A stretch of DNA of 64,000 bases from Osmia lignaria lignaria (lineage: Eukaryota > Arthropoda > Insecta > Hymenoptera > Megachilidae): positions 3,348,001 through 3,412,000 of the forward strand of contig NW_027478171.1 in NCBI RefSeq assembly GCF_051020975.1, in the 5' to 3' direction. Shown here in pieces: positions 50,290 through 63,900 of the stretch (position 1 is its first letter; each line of letters begins with the position of its first letter). The notes beneath the pieces were generated by a model. That model saw only the letters and a list, made by a program, of their open reading frames with translations, ran no database searches and was not told where the DNA came from. Made by a program: the position numbers and the translations under genes.

Positions 50290-53200
50290 CATAGCTCGCT
50301 TCGTTTCCGAGATATTTGCAGATTTATCTCAAGGGAAGGGGCCTGACGGACATATTTCGGGATATTTCTTCTTCTTGTTGTTCTTCTTCTGCACAGCTAA
50401 GCTGGAAGTGGCATTTGCAGCTCGCAATTGTGCAGAGTTATCTCAAAGAGAGGGGCCAGGGTGTTTCTGTATCTCTATTATGTTGGTGCGGCTTCGGAAC
50501 TTTTAAATATCTTGATATATCTCGAGAACTACGCATCTGATCAAAAAATATCGTAGAACATAAAAAGTAGGAAACTTAATTCTCTACAAATAAGGTCTCT
50601 TAACATTTTGCCATAGCTCGCTTGGTTTCCGAGATATTTGCAGATTTATCTCAAGGGAAGGGTCCTGACGGACATATTTCGAGATATTTCTTCTTCTTGT
50701 TGTTCTTCTTCTGCACAGCTAAACTGGAAGTGGCATTTCCAGCTCGCAATAGTGCAGAGTTATCCCAAAGAAAGGGGCCACGATGTTTCTGTATCTCTAT
50801 TATGTTGGTGCGGCTTCGGAACTTTTAAATATCTCGATATATCTCGAAAACTACGCTTCTGATCAAAAAATATCATAGAACATAAATTGTAGGAAACATA
50901 ATTCTCTACAAAAAAGGTCTCTTAACATTTTGCCATAGCTCGCTTCGTTTCCGAGATATTTGCAGATTTATCTCAAGAGAAGGGGCCTGACGGACATATT
51001 CCGAGATATTTCTTCTTCTTGTTGTTCCTCTTCTGCACAGCTAAGCTGGAAGTGGCATTTGCAGGTCGCAATAGTGCAGAGTTATCTCAAAGAAAGGGGC
51101 CACGGTGTTTCTGTATCTCTATTATGTTGGTGCGGCTTCGGAACTTTTAAATATCTCGATATATCTCGAGAACTACGCATCTGATCAAAAAATATCGTAG
51201 AACATAAAAAGTAGGAAACTTAATTCTCTACAAATAAGGTCTCTTAACATTTTGCCATAGCTCGCTTGGTTTCCGAGATATTTGCAGATTTATCTCAAGG
51301 GAAGGGGTCTGAGGGACATATTTCGAGATATTTCTTCTTCTTGTTGTTCTTCTTCTGCACAGCTAAGCTGGAAGTGGCATTTGCAGCTCGCAATAGTGCA
51401 GAGTTACCTCAAAGAAAGGGGCCACGTTGTTTCTGTATCTCTATTATGTTGGTGCCGCTTCGGAACTTTTAAATATCTTGATATATCTCGAGAACTACGC
51501 ATCTGATCAAAAAATATCGTAGAACATAAAAAGTAGGAAACTTAATTCTCTACAAATAAGGTCTCTTAACATTTTGCCATAGCTCGCTTGGTTTCCGAGA
51601 TATTTGCAGATTTATCTCAAGGGAAGGGGCCTGAGGGACATATTTCGAGATATTTCTTCTTCTTGTTGTTCTTCTTCTGCACAGCTAAGCTGGAAGTGGC
51701 ATTTGCAGCTCGCAATAGTGCAGAGTTACCTCAAAGAAAGGGGCCACGGTGTTTCTGTATCTCTATTATGTTGGTGCGGCTTCGGAACTTTTAAATATCT
51801 CGATATATCTCGAAAACTACGCTTCTGATCAAAAAATATCATAGAACATAAATTGTAGGAAACATAATTCTCTACAAAAAAGGTCTCTTAACATTTTGCC
51901 ATAGCTCGCTTCGTTTCCGAGATATTTGCAGATTTATCTCAAGGGAAGGGGCCTGACGGACATATTCCGAGATATTTCTTCTTCTTGTTGTTCCTCTTCT
52001 GCACAGCTAAGCTGGAAGTGGCATTTGCAGGTCGCAATAGTGCAGAGTTATCTCAAAGAAAGGGGCCACGGTGTTTCTGTATCTCTATTATGTTGGTGCG
52101 GCTTCGGAACTTTTAAATATCTCGATATATCTCGAGAACTACGCATCTGATCAAAAAATATCGTAGAACATAAAAAGTAGGAAACTTAATTCTCTACAAA
52201 TAAGGTCTCTTAACATTTTGCCATAGCTCGCTTCGTTTCCGAGATATTTGCAGATTTATCTCAAGGGAAGGGGCCTGACGGACATATTTCGGGATATTTC
52301 TTCTTCTTGTTGTTCTTCTTCTGCACAGCTAAGCTGGAAGTGGCATTTGCAGCTCGCAATTGTGCAGAGTTATCTCAAAGAGAGGGGCCAGGGTGTTTCT
52401 GTATCTCTATTATGTTGGTGCGGCTTCGGAACTTTTAAATATCTTGATATATCTCGAGAACTACGCATCTGATCAAAAAATATCGTAGAACACAAAAAGT
52501 AGGAAACTTAATTCTCTACAAATAAGGTCTCTTAACATTTTGCCATAGCTCGCTTGGTTTCCGAGATATTTGCAGATTTATCTCAAGGGAAGGGTCCTGA
52601 CGGACATATTTCGAGATATTTCTTCTTCTTGTTGTTCTTCTTCTGCACAGCTAAACTGGAAGTGGCATTTCCAGCTCGCAATAGTGCAGAGTTATCCCAA
52701 AGAAAGGGGCCACGATGTTTCTGTATCTCTATTATGTTGGTGCGGCTTCGGAACTTTTAAATATCTCGATATATCTCGAAAACTACGCTTCTGATCAAAA
52801 AATATCATAGAACATAAATTGTAGGAAACATAATTCTCTACAAAAAAGGTCTCTTAACATTTTGCCATAGCTCGCTTCGTTTCCGAGATATTTGCAGATT
52901 TATCTCAAGGGAAGGGGCCTGACGGACATATTCCGAGATATTTCTTCTTCTTGTTGTTCCTCTTCTGCACAGCTAAGCTGGAAGTGGCATTTGCAGGTCG
53001 CAATAGTGCAGAGTTATCTCAAAGAAAGGGGCCACGGTGTTTCTGTATCTCTATTATGTTGGTGCGGCTTCGGAACTTTTAAATATCTCGATATATCTCG
53101 AGAACTACGCATCTGATCAAAAAATATCGTAGAACATAAAAAGTAGGAAACTTAATTCTCTACAAATAAGGTCTCTTAACATTTTGCCATAGCTCGCTTG

Positions 53201-53708
53201 GTTTCCGAGATATTTGCAGATTTATCTCAAGGGAAGGGGTCTGAGGGACATATTTCGAGATATTTCTTCTTCTTGTTGTTCTTCTTCTGCACAGCTAAGG
53301 TGGAAGTGGCATTTGCAGCTCGCAATAGTGCAGAGTTACCTCAAAGAAAGGGGCCACGTTGTTTCTGTATCTCTATTATGTTGGTGCCGCTTCGGAACTT
53401 TTAAATATCTTGATATATCTCGAGAACTACGCATCTGATCAAAAAATATCGTAGAACATAAAAAGTAGGAAACTTAATTCTCTACAAATAAGGTCTCTTA
53501 ACATTTTGCCATAGCTCGCTTGGTTTCCGAGATATTTGCAGATTTATCTCAAGGGAAGGGGCCTGAGGGACATATTTCGAGATATTTCTTCTTCTTGTTG
53601 TTCTTCTTCTGCACAGCTAAGCTGGAAGTGGCATTTGCAGCTCGCAATAGTGCAGAGTTACCTCAAAGAAAGGGGCCACGGTGTTTCTGTATCTCTATTA
53701 TGTTGGTG
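50290..53708 (+). repeat. 1932-bp hexamer-offset duplication
   Basis: The tract from about 50290 to 51776 recurs at about 52222 to 53708, six units apart. The order is GGGGCCAGGGTG unit (50316 and 52248), GGTCCTGACGG with CCACGATG (50638 and 52570), CAGGTCGC (50960 and 52892), GGGGTCTGAGGG with CCACGTTG (51282 and 53214), and GGCCTGAGGG with GTTACCTC (51604 and 53536). Differences include CAAGAGAAGGGG in 50960, GAACACAAAAAG near 52492, and CTAAGGTGG in 53214 against CTAAGCTGG in 51282. Confidence 0.82.
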
Positions 53709-56151
53709 CCGCTTCGGAACTTTTAAATATCTGGATATATCTCGAGAACTACGCATCTGATCAAAAAATATCCTAGAACATAAAAAGTAGGAAACCTAAT
53801 TTTCTACAAAAAAGGTCTCTTAACATTTTGCCGTAGCTCGCTTCGTTTCCGAGATATTTGCAGATTTATCTCAAGGGAAGGGGCCTGACGGACATATTTC
53901 GAAATATTTCTTATTCTTGTTGTTCTTCTTCTGCACAGCTAAGCTCGAAGTGGCATTTGCAGCTCGCAATAGTGCAGAGTTATCTCAATGAAAGGGGCCA
54001 CGGTGTTTCTGTACCTCTATTATGTTGGTGCAGCTTCGGAGCTTTTAAATATCTTGATATATCTCGAGAACTACGCATCTGATCAAAAAATATCATACAA
54101 CATAAAAAGTAGGAAACCTAATTCTCTACAAAAAAGGTCTCTTAACGTTTTGCAATAGCTCGCTTCGTTTCCGAGATATTTGCAGATTTATCTCAAGGGA
54201 AGGGTCCTGACGGACATATTTCGAGATATTTCTTCTTCTTGTTGTTCTTCTTCTGCACAGCTAAACTGGAAGTGGCATTTCCAGCTCGCAATAGTGCAGA
54301 GTTATCCCAAAGAAAGGGGCCACGATGTTTCTGTATCTCTATTATGTTGGTGCGGCTTCGGAACTTTTAAATATCTCGATATATCTCGAAAACTACGCTT
54401 CTGATCAAAAAATATCATAGAACATAAATTGTAGGAAACATAATTCTCTACAAAAAAGGTCTCTTAACATTTTGCCATAGCTCGCTTCGTTTCCGAGATA
54501 TTTGCAGATTTATCTCAAGGGAAGGGGCCTGACGGACATATTCCGAGATATTTCTTCTTCTTGTTGTTCCTCTTCTGCACAGCTAAGCTGGAAGTGGCAT
54601 TTGCAGGTCGCAATAGTGCAGAGTTATCTCAAAGAAAGGGGCCACGGTGTTTCTGTATCTCTATTATGTTGGTGCGGCTTCGGAACTTTTAAATATCTCG
54701 ATATATCTCGAGAACTACGCATCTGATCAAAAAATATCGTAGAACATAAAAAGTAGGAAACTTAATTCTCTACAAATAAGGTCTCTTAACATTTTGCCAT
54801 AGCTCGCTTGGTTTCCGAGATATTTGCAGATTTATCTCAAGGGAAGGGGTCTGAGGGACATATTTCGAGATATTTCTTCTTCTTGTTGTTCTTCTTCTGC
54901 ACAGCTAAGGTGGAAGTGGCATTTGCAGCTCGCAATAGTGCAGAGTTACCTCAAAGAAAGGGGCCACGTTGTTTCTGTATCTCTATTATGTTGGTGCCGC
55001 TTCGGAACTTTTAAATATCTTGATATATCTCGAGAACTACGCATCTGATCAAAAAATATCGTAGAACATAAAAAGTAGGAAACTTAATTCTCTACAAATA
55101 AGGTCTCTTAACATTTTGCCATAGCTCGCTTGGTTTCCGAGATATTTGCAGATTTATCTCAAGGGAAGGGGCCTGAGGGACATATTTCGAGATATTTCTT
55201 CTTCTTGTTGTTCTTCTTCTGCACAGCTAAGCTGGAAGTGGCATTTGCAGCTCGCAATAGTGCAGAGTTACCTCAAAGAAAGGGGCCACGGTGTTTCTGT
55301 ATCTCTATTATGTTGGTGCCGCTTCGGAACTTTTAAATATCTGGATATATCTCGAGAACTACGCATCTGATCAAAAAATATCCTAGAACATAAAAAGTAG
55401 GAAACCTAATTTTCTACAAAAAAGGTCTCTTAACATTTTGCCGTAGCTCGCTTCGTTTCCGAGATATTTGCAGATTTATCTCAAGGGAAGGGGCCTGACG
55501 GACATATTTCGAAATATTTCTTATTCTTGTTGTTCTTCTTCTGCACAGCTAAGCTCGAAGTGGCATTTGCAGCTCGCAATAGTGCAGAGTTATCTCAAAG
55601 AAAGGGGCCACGGTGTTTCTGTACCTCTATTATGTTGGTGCAGCTTCGGAGCTTTTAAATATCTTGATATATCTCGAGAACTACGCATCTGATCAAAAAA
55701 TATCATACAACATAAAAAGTAGGAAACCTAATTCTCTACAAAAAAGGTCTCTTAACGTTTTGCAATAGCTCGCTTCGTTTCCGAGATATTTGCAGATTTA
55801 TCTCAAGGGAAGGGTCCTGACGGACATATTTCGGGATATTTCTTCTTCTTGTTGTTCTTCTTCTGCACAGCTAAACTGGAAGTGGCATTTCCAGCTCGCA
55901 ATAGTGCAGAGTTATCCCAAAGAAAGGGGCCACGATGTTTCTGTATCTCTATTATGTTGGTGCGGCTTCGGAACTTTTAAATATCTCGATATATCTCGAA
56001 AACTACGCTTCTGATCAAAAAATATCATAGAACATAAATTGTAGGAAACATAATTCTCTACAAAAAAGGTCTCTTAACATTTTGCCATAGCTCGCTTCGT
56101 TTCCGAGATATTTGCAGATTTATCTCAAGGGAAGGGGCCTGACGGACATAT
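52558..56151 (+). repeat. 1610-bp pentamer higher-order repeat, a little over two copies
   Basis: Period 1610 holds from about 52558 to about 56151. The five monomers in order are CCCAAAG/CCACGATG (52570, 54180, 55790), CAGGTCGC (52892, 54502), CTGAGGG with CTAAGGTGG (53214, 54824), CTGAGGG with GTGCCGCTTCGG (53536, 55146), and GAAATATTTCTTATTC with AAGCTCGAAG (53858, 55468). Visible differences are few: CTCAATGAAAGG in 53858 against CTCAAAGAAAGG in 55468, and TTTCGGGAT in 55790 against TTTCGAGAT in 54180. Confidence 0.86.
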
Positions 56152-57697
56152 TTCGGGATATTTCTTCTTCTTGTTGTTCTTCTTCTGCACAGCTAAGCTG
56201 GAAGTGGCATTTGCAGCTCGCAATTGTGCAGAGTTATCTCAAAGAGAGGGGCCAGGGTGTTTCTGTATCTCTATTATGTTGGTGCGGCTTCGGAACTTTT
56301 AAATATCTTGATATATCTCGAGAACTACGCATCTGATCAAAAAATATCGTAGAACATAAAAAGTAGGAAACTTAATTCTCTACAAATAAGGTCTCTTAAC
56401 ATTTTGCCATAGCTCGCTTGGTTTCCGAGATATTTGCAGATTTATCTCAAGGGAAGGGTCCTGACGGACATATTTCGAGATATTTCTTCTTCTTGTTGTT
56501 CTTCTTCTGCACAGCTAAACTGGAAGTGGCATTTCCAGCTCGCAATAGTGCAGAGTTATCCCAAAGAAAGGGGCCACGATGTTTCTGTATCTCTATTATG
56601 TTGGTGCGGCTTCGGAACTTTTAAATATCTCGATATATCTCGAAAACTACGCTTCTGATCAAAAAATATCATAGAACATAAATTGTAGGAAACATAATTC
56701 TCTACAAAAAAGGTCTCTTAACATTTTGCCATAGCTCGCTTCGTTTCCGAGATATTTGCAGATTTATCTCAAGGGAAGGGGCCTGACGGACATATTCCGA
56801 GATATTTCTTCTTCTTGTTGTTCCTCTTCTGCACAGCTAAGCTGGAAGTGGCATTTGCAGGTCGCAATAGTGCAGAGTTATCTCAAAGAAAGGGGCCACG
56901 GTGTTTCTGTATCTCTATTATGTTGGTGCGGCTTCGGAACTTTTAAATATCTCGATATATCTCGAGAACTACGCATCTGATCAAAAAATATCGTAGAACA
57001 TAAAAAGTAGGAAACTTAATTCTCTACAAATAAGGTCTCTTAACATTTTGCCATAGCTCGCTTGGTTTCCGAGATATTTGCAGATTTATCTCAAGGGAAG
57101 GGGTCTGAGGGACATATTTCGAGATATTTCTTCTTCTTGTTGTTCTTCTTCTGCACAGCTAAGCTGGAAGTGGCATTTGCAGCTCGCAATAGTGCAGAGT
57201 TACCTCAAAGAAAGGGGCCACGGTGTTTCTGTATCTCTATTATGTTGGTGCCGCTTCGGAACTTTTAAATATCTGGATATATCTCGAGAACTACGCATCT
57301 GATCAAAAAATATCCTAGAACATAAAAAGTAGGAAACCTAATTTTCTACAAATAAGGTCTCTTAACATTTTGCCGTAGCTCGCTTCGTTTCCGAGATATT
57401 TGCAGATTTATCTCAAGGGAAGGGGCCTGACGGACATATTTCGAAATATTTCTTATTCTTGTTGTTCTTCTTCTGCACAGCTAAGCTCGAAGTGGCATTT
57501 GCAGCTCGCAATAGTGCAGAGTTATCTCAAAGAAAGGGGCCACGGTGTTTCTGTACCTCTATTATGTTGGTGCAGCTTCGGAGCTTTTAAATATCTTGAT
57601 ATATCTCGAGAACTACGCATCTGATCAAAAAATATCATACAACATAAAAAGTAGGAAACTTAATTCTCTACAAAAAAGGTCTCTTAACGTTTTGCAA
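56088..57697 (+). repeat. Shortened cassette copy (one monomer fewer)
   Basis: Units 56112 (GGGGCCAGGGTG), 56434 (CCACGATG), 56756 (CAGGTCGC), 57078 and 57400 (GAAATATTTCTTATTC) repeat the order seen at 52248-53858 but with one CTGAGGG unit instead of two. The 57078 unit has GGGGTCTGAGGG from the first of that pair and GTGCCGCTTCGG with TATCTGGATAT from the second. It therefore looks like a fusion left by an unequal exchange that removed 322 bp. Confidence 0.78.
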
Positions 57698-58341
57698 TAG
57701 CTCGCTTCGTTTCCGAGATATTTGCAGATTTATCTCAAGGGAAGGGTCCTGACGGACATATTTCGAGATATTTCTTCTTCTTGTTGTTCTTCTTCTGCAC
57801 AGCTAAGCTGGAAGTGGCATTTGCAGGTCGCAATAGTGCAGAGTTATCTCAAAGAAAGGGGCCACGGTGTTTCTGTATCTCTATTATGTTGGTGCGGCTT
57901 CGGAACTTTTAAATATCTCGATATATCTCGAAAACTACGCTTCTGATCAAAAAATATCAGAGAACGTAAATTGTAGGAAACATAATTCTCTACAAAAAAG
58001 GTCTCTTAAGATTTTGCCATAGCTCGCTTCGTTTCCGAGATATTTGCAGATTTATCTCAAGGGAAGGGGCCTGACGGACATATTTCGAGATATTTCTTCT
58101 TCTTGTTGTTCTTCTTCTGCACAGCTAAACTGGAAGTGGCATTTCCAGCTCGCAATAGTGCAGAGTTATCCCAAAGAAAGGCGCCACGATGTTTCTGTAT
58201 CTCTATTATGTTGGTGCGGCTTCGGAACTTTTAAATATCTCGATATATCTCGAAAACTACGCTTCTGATCAAAAAATATCATAGAACATAAATTGTAGGA
58301 AACATAATTCTCTACAAAAAAGGTCTCTTAACATTTTGCCA

Positions 58342-59951
58342 TAGCTCGCTTCGTTTCCGAGATATTTGCAGATTTATCTCAAGGGAAGGGGCCTGACGGA
58401 CATATTTCGAGATATTTCTTCTTCTTGTTGTTCTTCTTCTGCACAGCTAAGCTGGAAGTGGCATTTCCAGCTCGCAATAGTGCAGAGTTATCCCAAAGAA
58501 AGGGGCCACGATGTTTCTGTATCTCTATTATGTTGGTGCGGCTTCGGAACTTTTAAATATCTCGATATATCTCGAAAACTACGCTTCTGATCAAAAAATA
58601 TCATAGAACGTAAATTGTAGGAAACATAATTCTCTACAAAAAAGGTCTCTTAACATTTTGCCATAGCTCGCTTCGTTTCCGAGATATTTGCAGATTTATC
58701 TCAAGGGAAGGGGCCTGGCGGACATATTCCGAGATATTTCTTCTTCTTGTTGTTCCTCTTCTGCACAGCTAAGCTGGAAGTGGCATTTGCAGGTCGAAAT
58801 AGTGCAGAGTTATCTCAAAGAAAGGGGCAACGGTGTTTCTGTATCTCTATTATGTTGGTGCGGCTTCGGAACTTTTAAGTATCTTGATATATCTCGAGAA
58901 CTACGCATCTGATCAAAAAATATCGTAGAACATAAAAAGTAGGAAACTTAATTCTCTACAAATAAGGTCTCTTAACATTTTGCCATAGCTCGCTTGGTTT
59001 CCGAGATATTTGCAGATTTATCTCAAGGGAAGGGGCCTGAGGGACATATTTCGAGATATTTCTTCTTCTTGTTGTTCTTCTTCTGCACAGCTAAGCTGGA
59101 AGTGGCATTTGCAGCTCGCAATAGTGCAGAGTTAACTCAAAGAAAGGGGCCACGGTGTTTCTGTATCTCTATTATGTTGGTGCCGCTTCGGAACTTTTAA
59201 ATATCTGGATATATCTCGAGAACTACGCATCTGATCAAAAAATATCATAGAACATAAAAAGTAGGAAACTTAAATCTCTACAAAAAAGGTCTCTTAACAT
59301 TTTGCCATAGCTCGCTTCGTTTCCGAGATATTTGCAGATGTATCTCAAGGGAAGGGGCCTGACGGACATATTTCGAGATATTTCTTCTTCTTGTTGTTCT
59401 TCTTCTGCACAGCTAAGCTGGAAGTGGCATTTGCAGCTCGCAGTAGTGCAGAGTTATCTCAAAGAAAGGGGCCACGGTGTTTCTGTGTCTCTATTATGTT
59501 GGTGCGGCTTCGGAACTTTTAAATATCTTGCTATATCTCGAAAACTACGCATCTGATCAAAAAATATCATAGAACATAAAAAGTAGGAAACTTAATTCTC
59601 TACAAAAAAGGTCTCTTAACATTTTCCCTTAGCTGGCATCGTTTCCGAGATATTTGCAGATTTAGCTCAAGGGAAGGGGCCTGACGGACATATTCCGAGA
59701 TATTTCTTCTTCTTGTTGTTCCTCTTCTGCACAGCTAAGCTGGAAGTGGCATTTGCAGGTCGCAATAGTGCAGAGTTATCTCAAAGAAAGGGGCCACGGT
59801 GTTTCTGTATCTCTATTATGTTGGTGCGGCTTCGGAACCTTTAAATATCTCGATATATCTCGAAAACTACGCTTCTGATCAAAAAATATCAGAGAACCTA
59901 AATTGTAGGAAACATAATTCTCTACAAAAAAGGTCTCTTAACATTTTGCCA
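58342..59951 (+). repeat. Segment duplicated from about 10 kb away (copy 2)
   Basis: Units at 58366 and 58688 match 48385 and 48707 at an offset of 9981 bases, which is 31 units minus the one base lost at 49673. The 58688 unit also has GGTCGAAATAG and TTTTAAGTATC, marks of the 49673 unit. The 59654 unit has TTTTCCCTTAGCTGGCATCG, close to the start of the 49673 unit. The marks are shared but shuffled, which implies a large duplication followed by local exchange. Confidence 0.7.
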
Positions 59952-60917
59952 TAGCTCGCTTCGTTTCCGAGATATTTGCAGATTTATCTCAAGGGAAGGG
60001 TCCTGACGGACATATTTCGAGATATTTCTTCTTCTTGTTGTTCTTCTTCTGCACAGCTAAACTGGAAGTGGCATTTCCAGCTCGCAATAGTGCAGAGTTA
60101 TCTCAAAGAGAGGGGCCACGGTGTTTCTGTATCTCTATTATGTTGGTGCGGCTTCGGAACTTTTAAATATCTTGATATATCTCGAGAACTACGCCTCTGA
60201 TCGAAAAATATCATAGGACATAAAAAGTAGGAAACGTAATTCTCTACAAAAAAGGTCTCTTAACATTTTGCAATAGCTCGCTTCGTTTCCGAGATATTTA
60301 CAGATTTATCTCAAGGGAAGGGGCCTGACGGACATATTTCGAGATATTTCTTCTTCTTGTTGTTCTTCTTCTGCACAGCTAAGCTGGAAGTGGCATTTGC
60401 AGCTCGCAATAGTGCAGAGTTATCGCAAAGAAAGGGGCCACGGTGTTTCTGTATCTCTATTATGTTGGTGCGGCTTCGGAACTTTTAAATATCTTGATAT
60501 ATCTCGAGAACTACGCATCTGATCAAAAAATCTCATAGAACATAAAAAGTAGGAAACCTAATTTTCTACAAAAAAGGTCTCTTAACATTTTGCCGTAGCT
60601 CGCTTCGTTTCCGAGATATTTGCAGATTTATCTCAAGGGAAGGGGCCTGACGGACATATTTCGAAATATTTCTTATTCTTGTTGTTCTTCTTCTGCACAG
60701 CTAAGCTGGAAGTGGCATTTGCAGCTCGCAATAGTGCAGAGTTATCTCAAAGAAAGGGGCCACGGTGTTTCTGTACCTCTATTATGTTGGTGCAGCTTCG
60801 GAGCTTTTAAATATCTTGATATATCTCGAGAACTACGCATCTGATCAAAAAATATCATAGAACATAAAAAGTAGGAAACTTAATTCTCTACAAAAAAGGT
60901 CTCTTAATATTTTGCCA

Positions 60918-63900
60918 TAGCTCGCTTCGTTTCCGAGATATTTGCAGATTTATCTCAAGGGAAGGGGCCTGACGGACATATTTCGAGATATTTCTTCTTC
61001 TTGTTGTTCTTCTTCTGCACAGCTAAGCTGGAAGTGGCATTTGCAGCTCGCAATTGTGCAGAGTTATCTCAAAGAGAGGGGCCAGGGTGTTTCTGTATCT
61101 CTATTATGTTGGTGCGGCTTCGGAACTTTTAAATATCTTGATATATCTCGAGAACTACGCATCTGATCAAAAAATATCGTAGAACATAAAAAGTAGGAAA
61201 CTTAATTCTCTACAAATAAGGTCTCTTAACATTTTGCCATAGCTCGCTTGGTTTCCGAGATATTTGCAGATTTATCTCAAGGGAAGGGTCCTGACGGACA
61301 TATTTCGAGATATTTCTTCTTCTTGTTGTTCTTCTTCTGCACAGCTAAACTGGAAGTGGCATTTGCAGCTCGCAATAGTGCAGAGTTATCCCAAAGAAAG
61401 GGGCCACGATGTTTCTGTATCTCTATTATGTTGGTGCGGCTTCGGAACTTTTAAATATCTCGATATATCTCGAAAACTACGCTTCTGATCAAAAAATATC
61501 ATAGAACATAAATTGTAGGAAACATAATTCTCTACAAAAAAGGTCTCTTAACATTTTGCCATAGCTCGCTTCGTTTCCGAGATATTTGCAGATATATCTC
61601 AAGGGAAGGGGCCTGACGGACATATTCCGAGATATTTCTTCTTCTTGTTGTTCCTCTTCTGCACAGCTAAGCTGGAAGTGGCATTTGCAGGTCGCAATAG
61701 TGCAGAGTTATCTCAATGAAAGGGGCCACGGTGTTTCTGTATCTCTATTATGTTGGTGCGGCTTCGGAACTTTTAAATATCTCGATATATCTCGAGAACT
61801 ACGCATCTGATCAAAAAATATCGTAGAACATAAAAAGTAGGAAACTTAATTCTCTACAAATAAGGTCTCTTAACATTTTGCCATAGCTCGCTTGGTTTCC
61901 GAGATATTTGCAGATTTATCTCAAGGGAAGGGGCCTGAGGGACATATTTCGAGATATTTCTTCTTCTTGTTGTTCTTCTTCTGCACAGCTAAGCTGGAAG
62001 TGGCATTTGCAGCTCGCAATAGTGCAGAGTTACCTCAAAGAAAGGGGCCACGTTGTTTCTGTATCTCTATTATGTTGGTGCCGCTTCGGAACTTTTAAAT
62101 ATCTTGATATATCTCGAGAACTACGCATCTGATCAAAAAATATCGTAGAACATAAAAAGTAGGAAACTTAATTCTCTACAAATAAGGCCTCTTAACATTT
62201 TGCCATAGCTCGCTTGGTTTCCGAGATATTTGCAGATTTATCTCAAGGGAAGGGGCCTGAGGGACATATTTCGAGATATTTCTTCTTCTTGTTGTTCTTC
62301 TTCTGCACAGCTAAGCTGGAAGTGGCATTTGCAGCTCGCAATAGTGCAGAGTTACCTCAAAGAAAGGGGCCACGGTGTTTCTGTATCTCTATTATGTTGG
62401 TGCCGCTTCGGAACTTTTAAATATCTGGATATATCTCGAGAACTACGCATCTGATCAAAAAATATCCTAGAACATAAAAAGTAGGAAACCTAATTTTCTA
62501 CAAAAAAGGTCTCTTAACATTTTGCCGTAGCTCGCTTCGTTTCCGAGATATTTGCAGATTTATCTCAAGGGAAGGGGCCTGACGGACATATTTCGAAACA
62601 TTTCTTATTCTTGTTGTTCTTCTTCTGCACAGCTAAGCTGGAAGTGGCATTTGCAGCTCGCAATAGTGCAGAGTTATCTCAAAGAAAGGGGCCACGGTGT
62701 TTCTGTACCTCTATTATGTTGGTGCAGCTTCGGAGCTTTTAAATATCTTGATATATCTCGAGAACTACGCATCTGATCAAAAAATATCATACAACATAAA
62801 AAGTAGGAAACTTAATTCTCTACAAAAAAGGTCTCTTAACGTTTTGCAATAGCTCGCTTCGTTTCCGAGATATTTGCAGATTTATCTCAAGGGAAGGGTC
62901 CTGACGGACATATTTCGAGATATTTCTTCTTCTTGTTGTTCTTCTTCTGCACAGCTAAGCTGGAAGTGGCATTTGCAGGTCGCAATAGTGCAGAGTTATC
63001 TCAAAGAAAGGGGCCACGGTGTTTCTGTATCTCTATTATGTTGGTGCGGCTTCGGAACTTTTAAATATCTCGATATATCTCGAAAACTACGCTTCTGATC
63101 AAAAAATATCAGAGAACGTAAATTGTAGGAAACATAATTCTCTACAAAAAAGGTCTCTTAAGATTTTGCCATAGCTCGCTTCGTTTCCGAGATATTTGCA
63201 GATTTATCTCAAGGGAAGGGGCCTGACGGACATATTTCGAGATATTTCTTCTTCTTGTTGTTCTTCTTCTGCACAGCTAAGCTGGAAGTGGCATTTCCAG
63301 CTCGCAATAGTGCAGAGTTATCTCAAAGAAAGGGGCCACGGTGTTTCTGTATCTCTATTATGTTGGTGCGGCTTCGGAACTTTTAAATATCTTGATATAT
63401 CTCGAGAACTACGCATCTGATCAAAAAATATCATAGAACATAAAAAGTAGGAAACTTAATTCTCTACAAAAAAGATCTCTTAACGTTTTGCAATAGCTCG
63501 CTTCGTTTCCGAGATATTTGCAGATTTATCTCAAGGGAAGGGTCCTGACGGACATATTTCGGGATATTTCTTCTTCTTGTTGTTCTTCTTCTGCACAGCT
63601 AAACTGGAAGTGGCATTTCCAGCTCGCAATAGTGCAGAGTTATCCCAAAGAAAGGGGCCACGATGTTTCTGTATCTCTATTATGTTGGTGCGGCTTCGGA
63701 ACTTTTAAATATCTCGATATATCTCGAAAACTACGCTTCTGATCAAAAAATATCATAGAACATAAATTGTAGGAAACATAATTCTCTACAAAAAAGGTCT
63801 CTTATCATTTTGCCATAGCTCGCTTCGTTTCCGAGATATTTGCAGATTTATCTCAAGGGAAGGGGTCTGGCGGACATATTCCGAGATATTTCTTCTTCTT

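Noticed and set aside
85..63742. A family of some 186 small genes encoding 74-residue Cys/Ser-rich proteins
   Set aside because: The frames begin at TTG with no in-frame ATG. They repeat only because the DNA repeats, shift frame each unit (322 = 3 x 107 + 1), carry many amino-acid changes and several stops, and show no signal peptide or known domain. The Ser/Cys core is a translated TTC/TTG tract.
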